This document shows positions 36,253-48,236 of a stretch of DNA of 64,000 bases, piece by piece. The translations under genes and the position numbers were made by a program. The notes below the pieces were generated by a model. It was not told where the DNA came from, did no database searches, and saw nothing but the letters and a program-made list of their open reading frames with translations. The DNA is from Datisca glomerata. Lineage: Eukaryota; Streptophyta; Magnoliopsida; Cucurbitales; Datiscaceae. How positions within the stretch are numbered: the stretch's first letter is position 1; each line of letters starts with the position of its first letter. The stretch lies in the NCBI GenBank assembly GCA_003255025.1, contig QANY01003934.1:744001-808000 (forward strand), given 5' to 3'.

Positions 36253-36955
36253 TGTTTTCAATTTAACATACATGATGAAATAAGAGGTATATTAGCTCCT
36301 AACATATGGGATGCCCTCATTTATGAAAATGATTGGACTGATGACGCCAGAAGAAGACAATAATGAGAAGACGAATTCATTCAAAAATTCAAAATTTAGA
36401 CGTGAGTGAACATCATATTCATTAGTTATTACTTATTTAGAATATTTTTAATCTTTTCCTAATTGTATATCATGTGTAATTTATTTTGAGGTACTTACAA
36501 GTGATTTATAATTAGGTGGATGGCAACCTAATTAAAATATGCCTAATTTATAGTGATGTAATTTTAAAATTTAATAAATAAAATTATAACTTTATGCTAC
36601 TTGGAGATTTCACATTTCACATTTTTTATGATTAATATTTATATTTATTTTTAATTATTATGACATGTTTTCCTATTGAGATTTTAATGTGATAAAAAGG
36701 CAATTACAATGTTGTTACATAACTTTCATCTAATTTAGCGGTATTCTTCTTATATTTCCTCGCTTCTCACCAGGGTTCAACTCTCACGTGGAGCAATTTT
36801 GTAAATCTCAACACATTTTAGAAGGAGAGAGATCGGGTTAGTCCGGTTCAAAATAACCGGACCTGACCATTAGGCACCCTGACCCAAACCCTGCCTATGA
36901 ACCGTCTCGGTCGCTCGTTATGGCCTAGGCCTAAATGGGATTGGCCTGGTTGTGA
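35841..36955. mobile_element. hAT-like non-autonomous element
   Basis: The left end is GTCGCACGTAGGCGAGTCTG. The right end read inward is GTCACAACCAGGCCAATCCC, which keeps the pattern GTC-CA---AGGC. The sub-terminal sequences are inverted G/C-rich blocks (aggcccaggccgaaccg; ggttcaaaataaccgg). The word ccactataaat lies just outside both ends, but in a form that does not give a clean 8-bp duplication. The interior holds an (AT)n-(AAT)n microsatellite and no transposase. Confidence 0.4.
36199..36252. repeat. (AT)n-(AAT)n microsatellite
   Basis: About fifteen AT dinucleotides are followed directly by about seven AAT trinucleotides. Confidence 0.95.
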
Positions 36956-36962
36956 CCACTAT

Positions 36963-38365
36963 AAATAAAATGATGTCCATTCATTGAGATATGCATTTTC
37001 CCAATAGCTATATTTTCTCTCTCAAAATATTTACTGACTTGATTGTTAGAGTCTATTAGGCAAGGCATCACTTGGCAGAATTAAATTCAGCTAGAGCACG
37101 TAAATTTGTTTTGCTATGAATTTGTTAATGTTATACATATTGCATATGTAATTAGGTAGATTGTAATATTAAGCTGGTGTGTGGATAAATGTGAAAGTTA
37201 GAAGTTTTTATGAAGAGACTTTATCACACAATGAGAATAAAAATAAAATTTCAACCCATATATAAGTCTTTACTCAAACTAAATAGTAAGTTGAATTGAA
37301 AGTGGTTTTGATGGAATACAACGAACATGCGTGCACACATAATGTGGCGCATGTGGTGCATTATCAACGCACTTGGACACATGACACATGCGCGTGTGAT
37401 AAAATTGGATGGTTATAATTTTATTTTTGATACAAGTTAGATGCACATGATTATTTCCATGCATTCTAGATAATTTAAGAAAATTGAAGAGTTACAACTC
37501 TTTTGTAATTAAACTGATTTTCAAGAGTTGTAACTCTTGAAAATAAGCAATTTTACTTTCTATATAGAATGATTCAAACTGCCAAAGACCACATAATTTC
37601 ATCATTTTCTCTGCGGAACGTTCTTCGCTGATTAATTATGAAAATCTACAGATCCGTTGTGGTAGATTTAAGTTTTGTTGCATCCTGAAGGTGATTTACT
37701 TGACACCTGTTAGCAAAACTATAAGTGGAGATAAATATAACATTAAAGACAATGTCCTACATGTCTCAAAGTCACTATTGTTTGATTTGCATATTATCAT
37801 TTATCAATAGATATATCAAACATAGTAAATGTGGCAAATTTTTGTACTAACCCTAGCAGAGTTATAGATGACTCGTTGTTAAACCAACAAAGTCCGTGTC
37901 AACGGTCAAGCAATACGAGTTCAAGTTAGTTTCCTCAATGATTATAGTTGATCTCCCTGCATAAAATTTCGGTTAAAATAGATTTTTTGGACCTTTGTAA
38001 TTTTTCCTGTGCAAATCATAGCAATTAACATCATGCATCAACATTCCTTAACTATTTTTTTATTAAGTGATTTGATCATGCTCCACTCACATCAATAGGT
38101 CGCATGGCATTTGCATTGGACCACATACATGCTATATGAGTAACGCAAACAATTAACAAATGTTTCGAAAGAATGTTAATGACCAAAGCTTTATAAGTTC
38201 AATGATTAAATTAACAAACGTCAAATTATAATGCCCAAATTGACAACAAACACCAACTATAAGGATATTTTATCATAGAAGTATCAAATAAAATAAATAT
38301 CGATAACTATACGTATTCGTACTAATTTTTTGTTTAAATGATCATATCCCTATCATTTATATGTA
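36963..38365. other. Intergenic; perfect 12-bp-arm inverted repeat
   Basis: Mostly unremarkable AT-rich DNA. At 37518-37543 the sequence TTTTCAAGAGTT-GT-AACTCTTGAAAA is a perfect inverted repeat, with a related acaactct word just upstream at ~37490. The stretch 37610-37740 (gatccgttgtggtagatttaag) has the feel of the end of a copia-type LTR, but no partner or boundary was found. Confidence 0.4.
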
Positions 38366-39265
38366 AGGATAATTACCCTAGGCCCAACCTTTAAGGTCCA
38401 TACTAAGTTCCTCATGACCTTCAATTTTTTTCACCAGTGTCCCTTAACATTTAAAATCTTCTCACAAATGCCCCATAACGTTAGTTTCTTCCAAAAAAAA
38501 ACTAAAGTGAAGTGATACCACGTGCATAAAATCTGACTTCTTTAATAGATATTTAAGTAATTTTATACCATTGACAAGTGTCATATTAAAAGTCTTCTAC
38601 ACCAACTCCGCATGTCTCTCTCCTCTCTCCTTTCTTTTCTCATTTCTCTCCTCTTCTTCACACTCTCTCTTCACTTTTTGTCTCTCATTTTTCTTCCATC
38701 TTCTACTTCACTCTCTCTTTTATTTCTTCTCTCATCATGCTACTGCTTCACTCTCTCTTTTATTTCTCCTCTCATCACTCTGTTGCTTCTCTCGCTCACT
38801 CTTAAATTTCTTCTCTTATAGTTCTGTCTTAAAATCTAAAAGCATGAAAATGTCAGCTTAACGAAGAAGCCTTTTGAATTCTAAATCTATCTTACTCATC
38901 TCTTCGTATTAGTTAAAAACTTGCTTTAGAAACCCTTTTGGTGTTACGTTGAGAAATCATGAGATTGAAGTAAATAGTGATGAAAGAAGAAATAAAAGAG
39001 AAAGAGTAAGACAAAATATGGAAGAAAAGAGAGAGACTGAAGAAGAAAATAGAAGAGAGAAGAGAGACGAGAGAGAAAGACACATGTGGTGTAGGTCGGA
39101 AGGCTTTTAGTGTGACATGCGACATTGGATATAAATATCTCATATACCCATTAAATAAGTCACAGTTTCTAGGTGGTGTAGGTGCGGAAGGCTTTTAGTG
39201 TGACATGTGACATTTGATATAAACCCATATACCCATTAAATAAGTCACAGTTTTTGACATGGTGT

Positions 39266-41749
39266 CACTACAAGAAAAATGACTTAAGACGGTGATTTTC
39301 GTCGTCTATTGTGGTGATTTTAGCCACCGCCAAAAAGATTTCTGGCGGTTCAAAAACCATCGTCTTATCCACCGTTGCAAAAGTTTTTTGCTGTATTTTT
39401 TCCAACCATCAGAGGATCGTCGGTAAATGGGAGTCTTTGACGACGGTTTTCTTTTTCTTTATCGGCGGTTTTCACCGCCGCAAATGTTAAAAAATTAGAA
39501 AAAAAAATTCTCTTGACCGGCGATTTTAAACAGCCTATATAGGTTATAAAACCGCCGCTATAAATTGAATTTTTACCATAATTTTATTTATTTTTTAAAT
39601 ATACCATAATTTTCAAAAATATATGTTTCAAAAAATATTCTATATCACAGATTTTAGAATCCATCATTGTAAAAGTTTTAACAATTTAGAGTCCATCAAT
39701 TCAAATATTCACAAATTCTTGTATTTTAAAGATTCACAAATTCAAACATTTATAAATTTTAAAGATTCAGAATCTATCAATTGAAACATTCACAAATTCC
39801 AAAGATAAAATAATAGAAGTTCAAAATTTAGCAAAAATAGTATTTTTCATCATCACTGAACTGTATGCGATCATAAAATTGAGGGAGGATCTCCAGAATC
39901 CTATAAAGATATGAAAATGAACAAAATTAGTGTTAGTATTAGTATTGGAATAAGTATAATTTATAATCACGTAAAGTATATATTCTTTAGACATCTTGCA
40001 TGATCATCGTCGGGAAATGAGAACGAACGATTTTGTTCGACCACATTCCCATCATTGCGTTTATGCGTTTCTATGAACAGTTCTACCACATTGGACTCTC
40101 TCACCAACACCTCCGTTTATCATTATGTTTAAAAAGTATATTTCGATCGCAATACTAAAAACAAAAATATTACCTATAATTAAAAATGTTTACGTACCAG
40201 TTTATCTTGTTTTCAAGCATAGCTTTTCCTCCATCTTGTTTTTACGTACGATTACCAGTAATTGGTATTCCAAAACCTGTTTAATCCTAAGATTATCAGG
40301 ATTTAGGAAAAAATTTTGTTGATTCACAAACTATCCAAACAATATAATTTAAACTGTTCTTGAAAACCCTAAAAATTAAAGAAATGGAAAATTATGAAAA
40401 TAACCAAAATTACGATAAAACATCTTTCAGGCCTCTAAAAGTACTTAAAACATCATTTTTTGGGCCTAAAATCTAGTCGTGACGCGTAGATCTCTAACCG
40501 AGCTTCGATTTGATATCTTGGGCCATGTGGTTTAACTCGAGTCAATAATTACACCTTCCGGAAGCTACCTACGCGTGCCACCATCTATTTGTTCTAAAAA
40601 ATCCAACGCAACATCGTTCGCATCACCAAACATGTGATCCAACTATGATATTTATAGGAGTTCCCTGGATCATCACCAATCATTTAATGTATTTTATTCC
40701 TAGCAAGGTTTACTATTAATTAAAGAGAGCTATGAGAAACCTAGAAGCCAAAGAAGTTATATCAGCCATAGTTCGTGTAATAAATCGATTAGAATGAAGG
40801 ATAGAACTGCTTCGTAAGGATAGAACTGCTTCGTAAGCAAATACAAAATGAAAGAAGCAAGCACTAGAGAACCAGTCTGAAACCATACTTAATTAACCCC
40901 TCGTGGTTTTTCCCCTACCGGATGATGATTGTCCCCTAACCAACTACATAGCACAATTGTTTAGAATATTATTCAACATACATTGTTCTTTAATTTCAAC
41001 GTGAATTGCTTATTGAAGAGACTTTAAAGCAGAATCTATTATACAATTATGCTCATAAGATAGCAACAAAAATAAGTCAAAATAGTATAATTAACATTTT
41101 TAATTCCTCTAATTATTTTTCTTCTATTTCATTATTATTTTCCTGATTGGTACTTTGAAATTGATGGCTTTAATTCTTCTATTTCGGAGCCGAGATGCTG
41201 CTACTTAAATAAACAATTTTCAGAATCAATAAAGAATATACTCGGAACTCAGATTAATAGAGAACATACAACCTTTTCTGAAAACATATAAGGTAGTGAT
41301 CGTCTGAAATATCACAATATTCAGGGTTATACGCCTTGAGGAGCAAATCACTTAGCATGCCCACAGATGAACTTTAGCTGAATAAATTAAACTTAACCCC
41401 ACATTCTTAAAAATATTATCCATAGTTCCTTAAGTTCTCCCCAAAGATTTTATTAATCGTACTCATCTTAACCCTAAAACATAATTTCTTCAAAGGTTAG
41501 ACTGGCAGATTTCACACAAATCACAAGAAAAATCAGCAAACAAAAAATCAAACAATCAGAATTGAAGAACATGCTTTTCTTTTTAGACTTTTGATTAAGG
41601 TTTCATCTCAAGCAACAAGAAAACAATTACTTGATGATCGATCATAGACAAATAGATCCTTACCCGGAAACATGAAGCATTGAAGCAGCATAACCTATCC
41701 ATGGAAGCTCCGATAGCGAGCTTGACCTTTCAGGTAGCATGAGCTAGGG

Positions 41750-41824
<75 letters not shown>

Positions 41825-42174
41825 NTGTGTGTGTGTGTGTGTGTGAGGGGCTCCCTTCGGAAATCGTTGTAAATTGCCATTAGGGTTTTGAGAGAGAAGA
41901 GAGATGTAAATTACAAGTTGAGAAGGAAATGATGATTTAAAAGACTTTTAGCGGCGGTTGTAAACCGCCACCAATTTGTTATTCCTACTATTTTTTATTT
42001 TTTATTTTTTGTTCTTAGATATAGCGACAGTTTTGACAAAACTGCCGCCTAAAGTACACTTTTTAGCATCGGTTTTTAAAAACCGTCACTAAAACTTTTA
42101 CCGCATTTTTTTCGCGGTGGTTGCTACAACCGCGCGTTGTTAAACCGCAGTGAAATGCCATTTTTCTTGTAGTG
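39266..42174. mobile_element. Non-autonomous CACTA (En/Spm-type) transposon, 2.9 kb
   Basis: The left terminus is CACTACAAGAAAAATG and the right terminus CATTTTTCTTGTAGTG, an exact 16-bp inverted repeat with the diagnostic CACTA ends. Sub-terminal regions hold many short inverted copies of ggcggtt/aaccgcc (39310-39560 and 41945-42150), the transposase-binding-type repeats of this superfamily. The flanking trinucleotides are TGT and TGG, so the 3-bp duplication has at most one mismatch. No TNP1/TNP2-like ORF is present. The interior is AT-rich with a (GA)n(GT)n tract near the right end. Confidence 0.92.
41753..41846. repeat. (GA)n(GT)n compound microsatellite with one N
   Basis: About 19 GA units are followed by about 27 GT units. 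A single N at 41825 shows that the length was not resolved in the assembly. Confidence 0.95.
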
Positions 42175-42310
42175 TGGTATTCCTTCCATATTTGTTTTAG
42201 ACGGAAGTCACCTTAGATGTAATGTGTGAAAAAAATTTAAACTTTAGGGGTATTAGTATAAAATTAAAAGTTAGGGGAAAACTCTGACTTTAAAAGTCAA
42301 GAGGTCATCA

Positions 42311-44814
42311 AACGAAATTCAAGAGAGAGTCAATAGAGGGCAGCCATAGTATTCACGGTTTTGCAATTCCTCTCTATCACCCTTCTCTCTCTCTCACCTT
42401 TCTAACCCTCGTTGTCCCCCCCCCCCTTTTATTTGCATGCGCCGCCGTCACGGGGAGAGCAGTGCTCTACCCGTGACCCTCTTTGTCTGTTTCCCCTTTG
42501 TTTCTTCTCTCTGTCATCATGCTTGTCTGTTCTTGCTTTCTTTTCCTCTCCCCCTCCTCTATTTTTTGCTTCTCTTCCGCCCATCTCTCTATTTTCCCTA
42601 TGTTTTTTTCTTCCTTATCTTTGTCCCTTTCTGCTTCCATCTCGTCTATTTTCCTCCCCTTTCATTTTTGTTTCATCCCTATCTTTTAGGTCTGTCCTCT
42701 ACGTTTCTAGGTAGAGTTCTTCCGATTTGGAAGATTTTATGTCTGACGATTGTGTAGACTCTGGTCCACCAGATTTTTAGTTTTTTGTGGTTTTGCTCTC
42801 TCCAGATCTGACTTTTGTAGAACTTTCGGGGCCTGTTTGTCAACATTAAAATTGGGCTTCTCATATTTGTCTGAGGTTATCTTGCTCTTCATGCAGTTAT
42901 GTTTTTGCAGTGTTAGTTGCTCGAGCTAGGAGTGGATGGTGGATGACCTGAAAAATGAGTCGATTGTGCTTCATATTTATGTGTTGTTTATACACATGAT
43001 TCTCTCTCTAGACTTAAATAGGTGTTTACTGATTTTATCTCAAACTTGTAATCTCACATTTACATTTAGATTTGATAGTTTGATTCAAATTCTGATAATG
43101 TTTATATTTTATTGTTACTTATGAAATGTTATGTTTATCTTCATTATAAAAAAATCAAGCAATCCAGATAATTATCTCTTTATATATATCGCCATTTTCA
43201 AATAGCTCCGACATGTTTCTTTTCTTGTTTTTTTATACTTTCTTATCTTGTTAATTGTTCAAAACGATTGCAAATTCCCAAGTTACTGTTTACGTTTGTC
43301 TCGTTCTCAACCTTGGATTTCCAATCACATGTTCTTCCAAGGGAACATCACCAACAGAATCTCACGGATCAACCCCACTCTTATTCGGTGGGCCATCAGC
43401 TTCATCCTCTGACAGTTTATGCATTTCATAACTTAAAATGCTGTCTGTTCAACAATAACTTTTTTATTTAATTTTGATTTTCATATATTTGGCCATGTTT
43501 TCAACTTGACACCTACAGTTAAGTTTGTGAATGAAATGTGATAAGTAACAGTGACTTGACAAGCACAATCAATTAGTTCACGTCACATTTCATTCATGAA
43601 TTGAATAGTAAAGACTAGTTTCAAACTATATTAAAAGTTCAAGTAATAAAAGTGACTAAAAATAAAGTAATTCAAAGCATGTGTGCTTAGAATCCGGATC
43701 ATTTCAAGATTACCTCATTTGGTTAACCCATTTTTTCTCACAAGTCATATCTCACATGAGAGGTCATTCTCAGAAGTATGTTGCTTCATTTCTCCATCGC
43801 AAAGCCACCATCCTTTGCTCTGCAAGAGAAACCAGCTCATACGTCTTTCTATAACAAACATGCCTCCAACAACATTTGATAGAGTTGATTCATGGAGCAG
43901 ATTTAGATCAACGACAAATGATTTTCGCGTGATCTATATTATAGAGATTTAAATTACAATAAAAATATAATATGCATGAATATACTTGTCACTGCATAGA
44001 TCTAACTTTGATAACAAACCACAGTGAGCGGCAAATGACGTACACAAGAGTCAAGAGTTTGGTTAAAAATGAGTGTATTAACATTAGGAAGAGTGATTTT
44101 CAAAAAATGTAAAAAAACTTATAATTCATAAGAAAACAAATGCAAAATTACAGCAATAGAGAACAGTTCATATTGCGTATATGAGGTCATGGTGACATAA
44201 AAAAAGAAACAATTATTAAAGTCATCAGATGCACAAATAAAGACGATCCTTAAATGCTATTGCGACGAACTAACAAGTAAGCCTAAACTCTCAAGTCAAG
44301 AAAAACTAGGATATGGGTAGTGACTATTAAAATATTTGCTCTGCTTGGTTGGGTCCATCCCTTTGTTTTAGATCTATATAGGGACTCTGTAGGGTTGGCC
44401 CTACATTTATAGGAGAGTTCAGGTCCTATATCTTTCACACATTTATGGCATGTGTTTATGAACTGAGATTCTCTATCATTTAAAAAAAGTGTTGTAAGTG
44501 AGTTTGGGGATTACACATTTATTTTAGTGTTTTAAACACTCAATTAAAACTATTTGATCTAATATATCTGATACTCGCGACGTAATAAGCACAAACGCCA
44601 CATGTTTTCACAAGAAAACGAAAATAACAAATTACCATATTATTAACACTCTTATCATCTAACTAAAATCAACATATTATTAAAATAGATTAAATTAGTC
44701 AGCAAAAAATATAAAGAATAAATCAACAGAATCTAAAAGAAAACATATTACAAATATCATCAGAAATAAACGAAAAGTTAAAATTCAGAGAATTTCACCA
44801 TCACGTTGGAGTAA
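42311..44814. other. Intergenic, no gene recognised
   Basis: CT-rich on the plus strand at 42360-42700 (ctctctctct, a run of C, then gccgccgtcacgg), resembling a plant gene or LINE 5' leader. A GT-AG style intron would be possible, but no conserved protein follows. The rest is AT-rich. Confidence 0.4.
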
Positions 44815-45713
44815 CTATATTAGGAGCTCTGGACGCCAAACAATCTACAACCCGCTTACCTTCCCGGTAAATGTAAGTGATTACAAAGTCTATCTGATAG
44901 GGTAAATTTAAACATCTATCTCAAGCAGAGAGCCAACGCCAAGGGACATTTTGAGATATAGTATGAATAATGGTCACCACATAAACATAATCACTTTCCA
45001 ACCATCACTGTCCCAATTCAAAGGCCTAAATATAAACAATCATGTGGATAACACCAACTTACTCAGTCTCAAAAGTAAAACATACGCCAAGATAAATACT
45101 GTAACAACTCTTAACAAACCATCTAGAGGATAAAAAAATGCTTCCACATCCTGCAAGCCCAGGACTACAAAAAGTCGATTCATCCGTGTTCACCTTAATC
45201 TAACCTGATGGAGGAGAATGTAAAAAAATAATTAAGATGCATGGGGCTCTAAAAGGACGGCACAGAACATAAAATTGTTGAAGTGTCAAAAGCTACTCAA
45301 TTGAACTCTACATCCTGCCAATCTCGAAAGAGTATGTTTCACGAACTAATACCATAACAAGGCAAGAGCTTCATCAAATATATGTTTTCTACTCTCAAAT
45401 GTCGCTTGATTATGAAGGAAAAGACGATAATATAGGAAGTCTTTCGTATAACCTTCAATTACGTACTAAATGATATCTTCATCATCACCTGTCAAATATC
45501 TAAGAAATTCGTACCATCAAGCTTGATATTCTTCCTAAAAATACTCGACACGGCATCCCACATGTCACCAGAAAAATGACAATTTATAAAGAGATGTTGT
45601 AAGTCCTCTTTCGCGGCATAATAAAGGCGACACTGAGAAGAAAAAAATATAACCACGAGAACAAACACTAAGTGAGGATAGACAGAAATGGTGGAATAAT
45701 ACCTTATTGTCAT
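44815..45713 (-). pseudogene. LINE tail: zf-RVT and RNase H remnants
   Basis: The stretch 45540-45655 reads CRLYYAAKEDLQHLFINCHF then SGDMWDAVSSIF, the C-x2-C...H-x4-C reverse-transcriptase-associated zinc-binding block, with the second Cys replaced by Tyr. Further down the strand (~45200-44815) an RNase H follows: VNTDES, GLAGCGSIF, LGVCFTFETE, WLESDYVYVV and YIYREGKRVVDCLAS, with several stops. This order is the 3' end of plant L1-type LINE ORF2 with an added RNase H. It is a different subfamily from the LINE at 1-27.7 kb as far as can be judged. Reverse transcriptase is not present. Confidence 0.75.
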
Positions 45714-46044
45714 AAATTATATACTTGTTGCTTTGATTAATATAACCTTAGATTGCTCTAATTCGTGGCTTCACGGATTTTATGTCCTGGCATATGACTT
45801 ATTTCTTTGGGTTGAAAAATGAGGCAACATTTAGCATTCGCTATCTCAGATTTCAAATTTTGGGGAATACACAATTTTTGTGCATTTCATTGCTCGCACT
45901 CGCACCAGGTAAGCTTAAATTTGAGTTGTTTGCGACTCTCTCACTTAGATTATATGCTTATCAGAATAACTACACTAGACTAGAGGAGGGAGATTGCTTA
46001 ATTTGGAACCATAAAACACACACAGGCATGCGGACATGCATGCA

Positions 46045-46140
46045 AACACGCGCACACCTGCACACGCGCACACCCGCACACGCGTACACCCGCACACGCG
46101 TACACCCGCACACGCGTACGCCCGCACACGCGTACACCCG
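46045..46140. repeat. 16-bp GC-rich minisatellite, six copies
   Basis: Unit CACACGCGTACACCCG, with variants at one or two bases, repeated head to tail six times. It is flanked by CA- and CATGCA-rich sequence from 46013 to 46215. ORFs through it on both strands are repeat artefacts. Confidence 0.95.
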
Positions 46141-47472
46141 CATACACACACATACACAGATACATGCATGCAGCATGCGCACAGACACACACGCATGTGC
46201 GCACGGGTGCGCACATTCAATACACATTAAAATTTAAGTGATTAAAGTATCCATTCAAAGATTAAGGACTAGGGTTTTTAACGACCGATCAGGGGTATGC
46301 GGGAAGTTAATGGATTAAAATATTGAGATTAAAGTTACTAACATTCGAAGTTTAAGGGTTTTGGTGACCCCAAAATTAGGTCCTTTGCGACTTTCCTTTA
46401 ATAAAAGTAACTAACATTTATCAGGGAGGAAGAAATGGATGTTTTAAAAATTAAAAGACTAATAATCTATTTTCAAAATTATGAGATTAAATGTTCAAAA
46501 AGCTGAAATTTCAGGAGGCTAGCGTATATTATTTTTATTTGAATAAAGACTCACATTTTAAGGTTAATTATAATAGATCTTGTGATTTTTTGTGATTATA
46601 TCAGTTTATTTTCAGACCATCAAAATCATTCATAAAATTCTCTTACTTATCATTTTGTTTCACAAATATTCTATACCGTGATTTCCATTAAAAAGATTAA
46701 CAAAAATTAATACACGTGATTTTAATGGATAATGGAATAATTTAATATCCATTATCCGAAATCCAACATCTCTCGGCCACCTGTTGTAAATCTCATCTCT
46801 CTCTAGGTGGAACGTGTTGGTTTCTTCTTTTTTTCTTTTCCTCTCTTTAGAAAAATCAACTTTCACCCCTCCCTTTGTCATTCCAGGATTTTAGTTTTCA
46901 ATGCCTGCAAAATTCGTTGAAGTTAGTTATTCAGTGCCAAAACAGTCGTTTTTGGGGTGATTTTGGGTCTCGGTTTATTTGTGCTTCTAATTGAGATCTG
47001 GTTTTTGTGCATTTCGATATTGTTCTTATATTATTTCCCATTGTATTTATTGGTTTTAAGCCTTTTCGCTCCTGGGTTTGGTTAATATTCCTAGAAAAAT
47101 CTTCAGAAATTATGCACCCATTCTTTTCTTAACCAAACCGCTTTCTGTTCTCTTAAATTTCTCTCTGCCTCTCTCTATCTCGTTCTCAATCTCTTTCTCT
47201 CATCTTCATCTTTGTAATCGATTTCCCGAAATCGATTGTTTGACAAGATCGATTTTTGATTTATTCTTCTTCTTTAATACCCTTTTGTTTGAGCATATAG
47301 ATCTGGGGAGATTGGAAAGCTGTTGTGAATGGTGCAAGAAAATTAAAGCAGTAGTAGTTTTATGCGTTGCATTTTGGATTCAAGGGCGAACGCTTTTCTT
47401 GTTGTATACTGCTGTCTCGGCGTCGACCCCTAGATTCCTTCCCAATACTCCTCCTTTGAAAAAAAGAACAAA
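46141..47472. other. Intergenic, left flank of the MULE
   Basis: No conserved domain. The open stretch 47078-47500 (140 codons) is hydrophobic and low in complexity at its start; I do not support it as a gene. The A-rich end aagaacaaa (47464-47472) may be part of a target duplication with aataaaaaa after 55215. Confidence 0.4.
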
Positions 47473-47560
47473 AAGCTTTTTTGCTAAACTTGATCCATAG
47501 ACTATTCCTTTTATAGAAATGAATTATATCACTAACTTTTGCATACTTTAGCCCCTGTAA
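47473..47560 (+). repeat. MULE left terminal inverted repeat
   Basis: Pairs with 55128-55215. The best matching part is tagaaatgaattatatcact (47515-47534). The outermost bases are gctttttt here and gagatttt at the other end. Confidence 0.8.
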
Positions 47561-47699
47561 AGTTATCAAAAAATTTCTTCACGAATTTTAAACAATGGTT
47601 AAAAAAAATAATGATTACACTTTTTCATTACACGAAACTTCACTCTTTCGTTCCTTCACTTGCATTTCTCCCATTTGTTTCATACTGTTACTATCTCTC

Positions 47700-47773
47700 T
47701 CACCCCCCTCTCTCTCTCTCTTTGCAGATCCTTAAGTCTTCGTCTTTCACAGCAAGGAAAAACAACAAGGTAA
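47700..47773 (+). other. Probable 5' leader exon of the MULE protease gene
   Basis: CT-rich leader followed by cttcgtctttcacagcaagg and a strong donor aacaacaag|gtaagtttttg at 47771. The next acceptor before the likely start codon is attctacag at 48271, giving a leader intron of about 500 bp that contains the first repeat cluster. Based on splice-site appearance only. Confidence 0.45.
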
Positions 47774-47994
47774 GTTTTTGAGTTTCTTAAGGTTTTTTTC
47801 TAGATTTCTACGTATATGTTTTTTTGTGGATGTCTGAATAACAGCGAGGTGTTTTTGGGTTTCTAATATATTTTTCTGAGTTTCTAAGTGGTTTTTTTCT
47901 CCTGGGTTTTGAGTGTTTTTCTCCTAAGTTTTAAGCGTGTTTTTTTTTTCTGGATTTCTGAGGTTCTGGCCTTGGTGAGTGTCTGTTTTTTGGG

Positions 47995-48236
47995 TTACAC
48001 GAAGGTTGAATGAGCCTCGTGTAGGCTATACGAGGACTACACGAGGGTCGTGTGAGTCTCGTGTAGGCTATACGAGGACTACACAAGAGTCGTGTGAGCC
48101 TCATGCGAGCCTTGTGCGAGCCTTGTGTAGGCTACACGAGGGTCGTGCGAGCCTCGTGTAGGCTACATGAGGACTACACGAGGGTCGTGTGAGCCTCGTG
48201 TACGTTACATGAGGACTACACGAGCATCATGTACAT
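47995..48236. repeat. 42-bp tandem and CGTGTAG/CTACACG palindrome cluster (leader intron)
   Basis: A 42-bp unit starting cgtgtaggctatacgaggac occurs at 48018 and 48060 and then breaks into shorter copies. It is built from the same CGTGTAG and CTACACG words as the other clusters, here with cgag in place of cgatg. Confidence 0.9.

Larger units (their letters stand above)
38366..42310. mobile_element. Non-autonomous Mutator-like element, split by a CACTA element
   Basis: The left side (38366-38500) and the reverse complement of the right side (42180-42310) align over more than 100 bp. Examples are ccttaacatttaaaatcttctcacaaatg against ccctaaagtttaaattttttcacacatt, and gttagtttcttcc against ggtgacttccgtc. 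A second, inner inverted pair (aaaagtcttctacacca at 38590 versus aaaagccttccgacctacacc read back from ~39120) brackets a CT-rich core. Without the CACTA insert the element is about 1.0 kb. The ends are approximate, and no target duplication could be fixed. Confidence 0.5.

Noticed and set aside
33781..37740. LTR pair suggested by tgttgggcgtagtgccctc at 33781 and LTR-like sequence near 37610-37740
   Set aside because: The two stretches are not similar to each other and no gag or pol domain lies between them.
38571..39143. Ser/Leu/Phe-rich ORFs on both strands
   Set aside because: CT-rich core of an inverted-repeat element; open frames come from composition.
42412..42757. Three overlapping CT-rich ORFs
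   Set aside because: Low-complexity pyrimidine tract without any conserved motif; more like a leader sequence.
45970..46237. Overlapping ORFs on both strands with His/Thr/Arg or Cys/Val repeats
   Set aside because: Products of the 16-bp minisatellite and CA repeats; every frame is open.
47078..47500. 140-codon ORF just before the MULE
   Set aside because: Hydrophobic, low-complexity start, no domain, and it runs into the transposon end.
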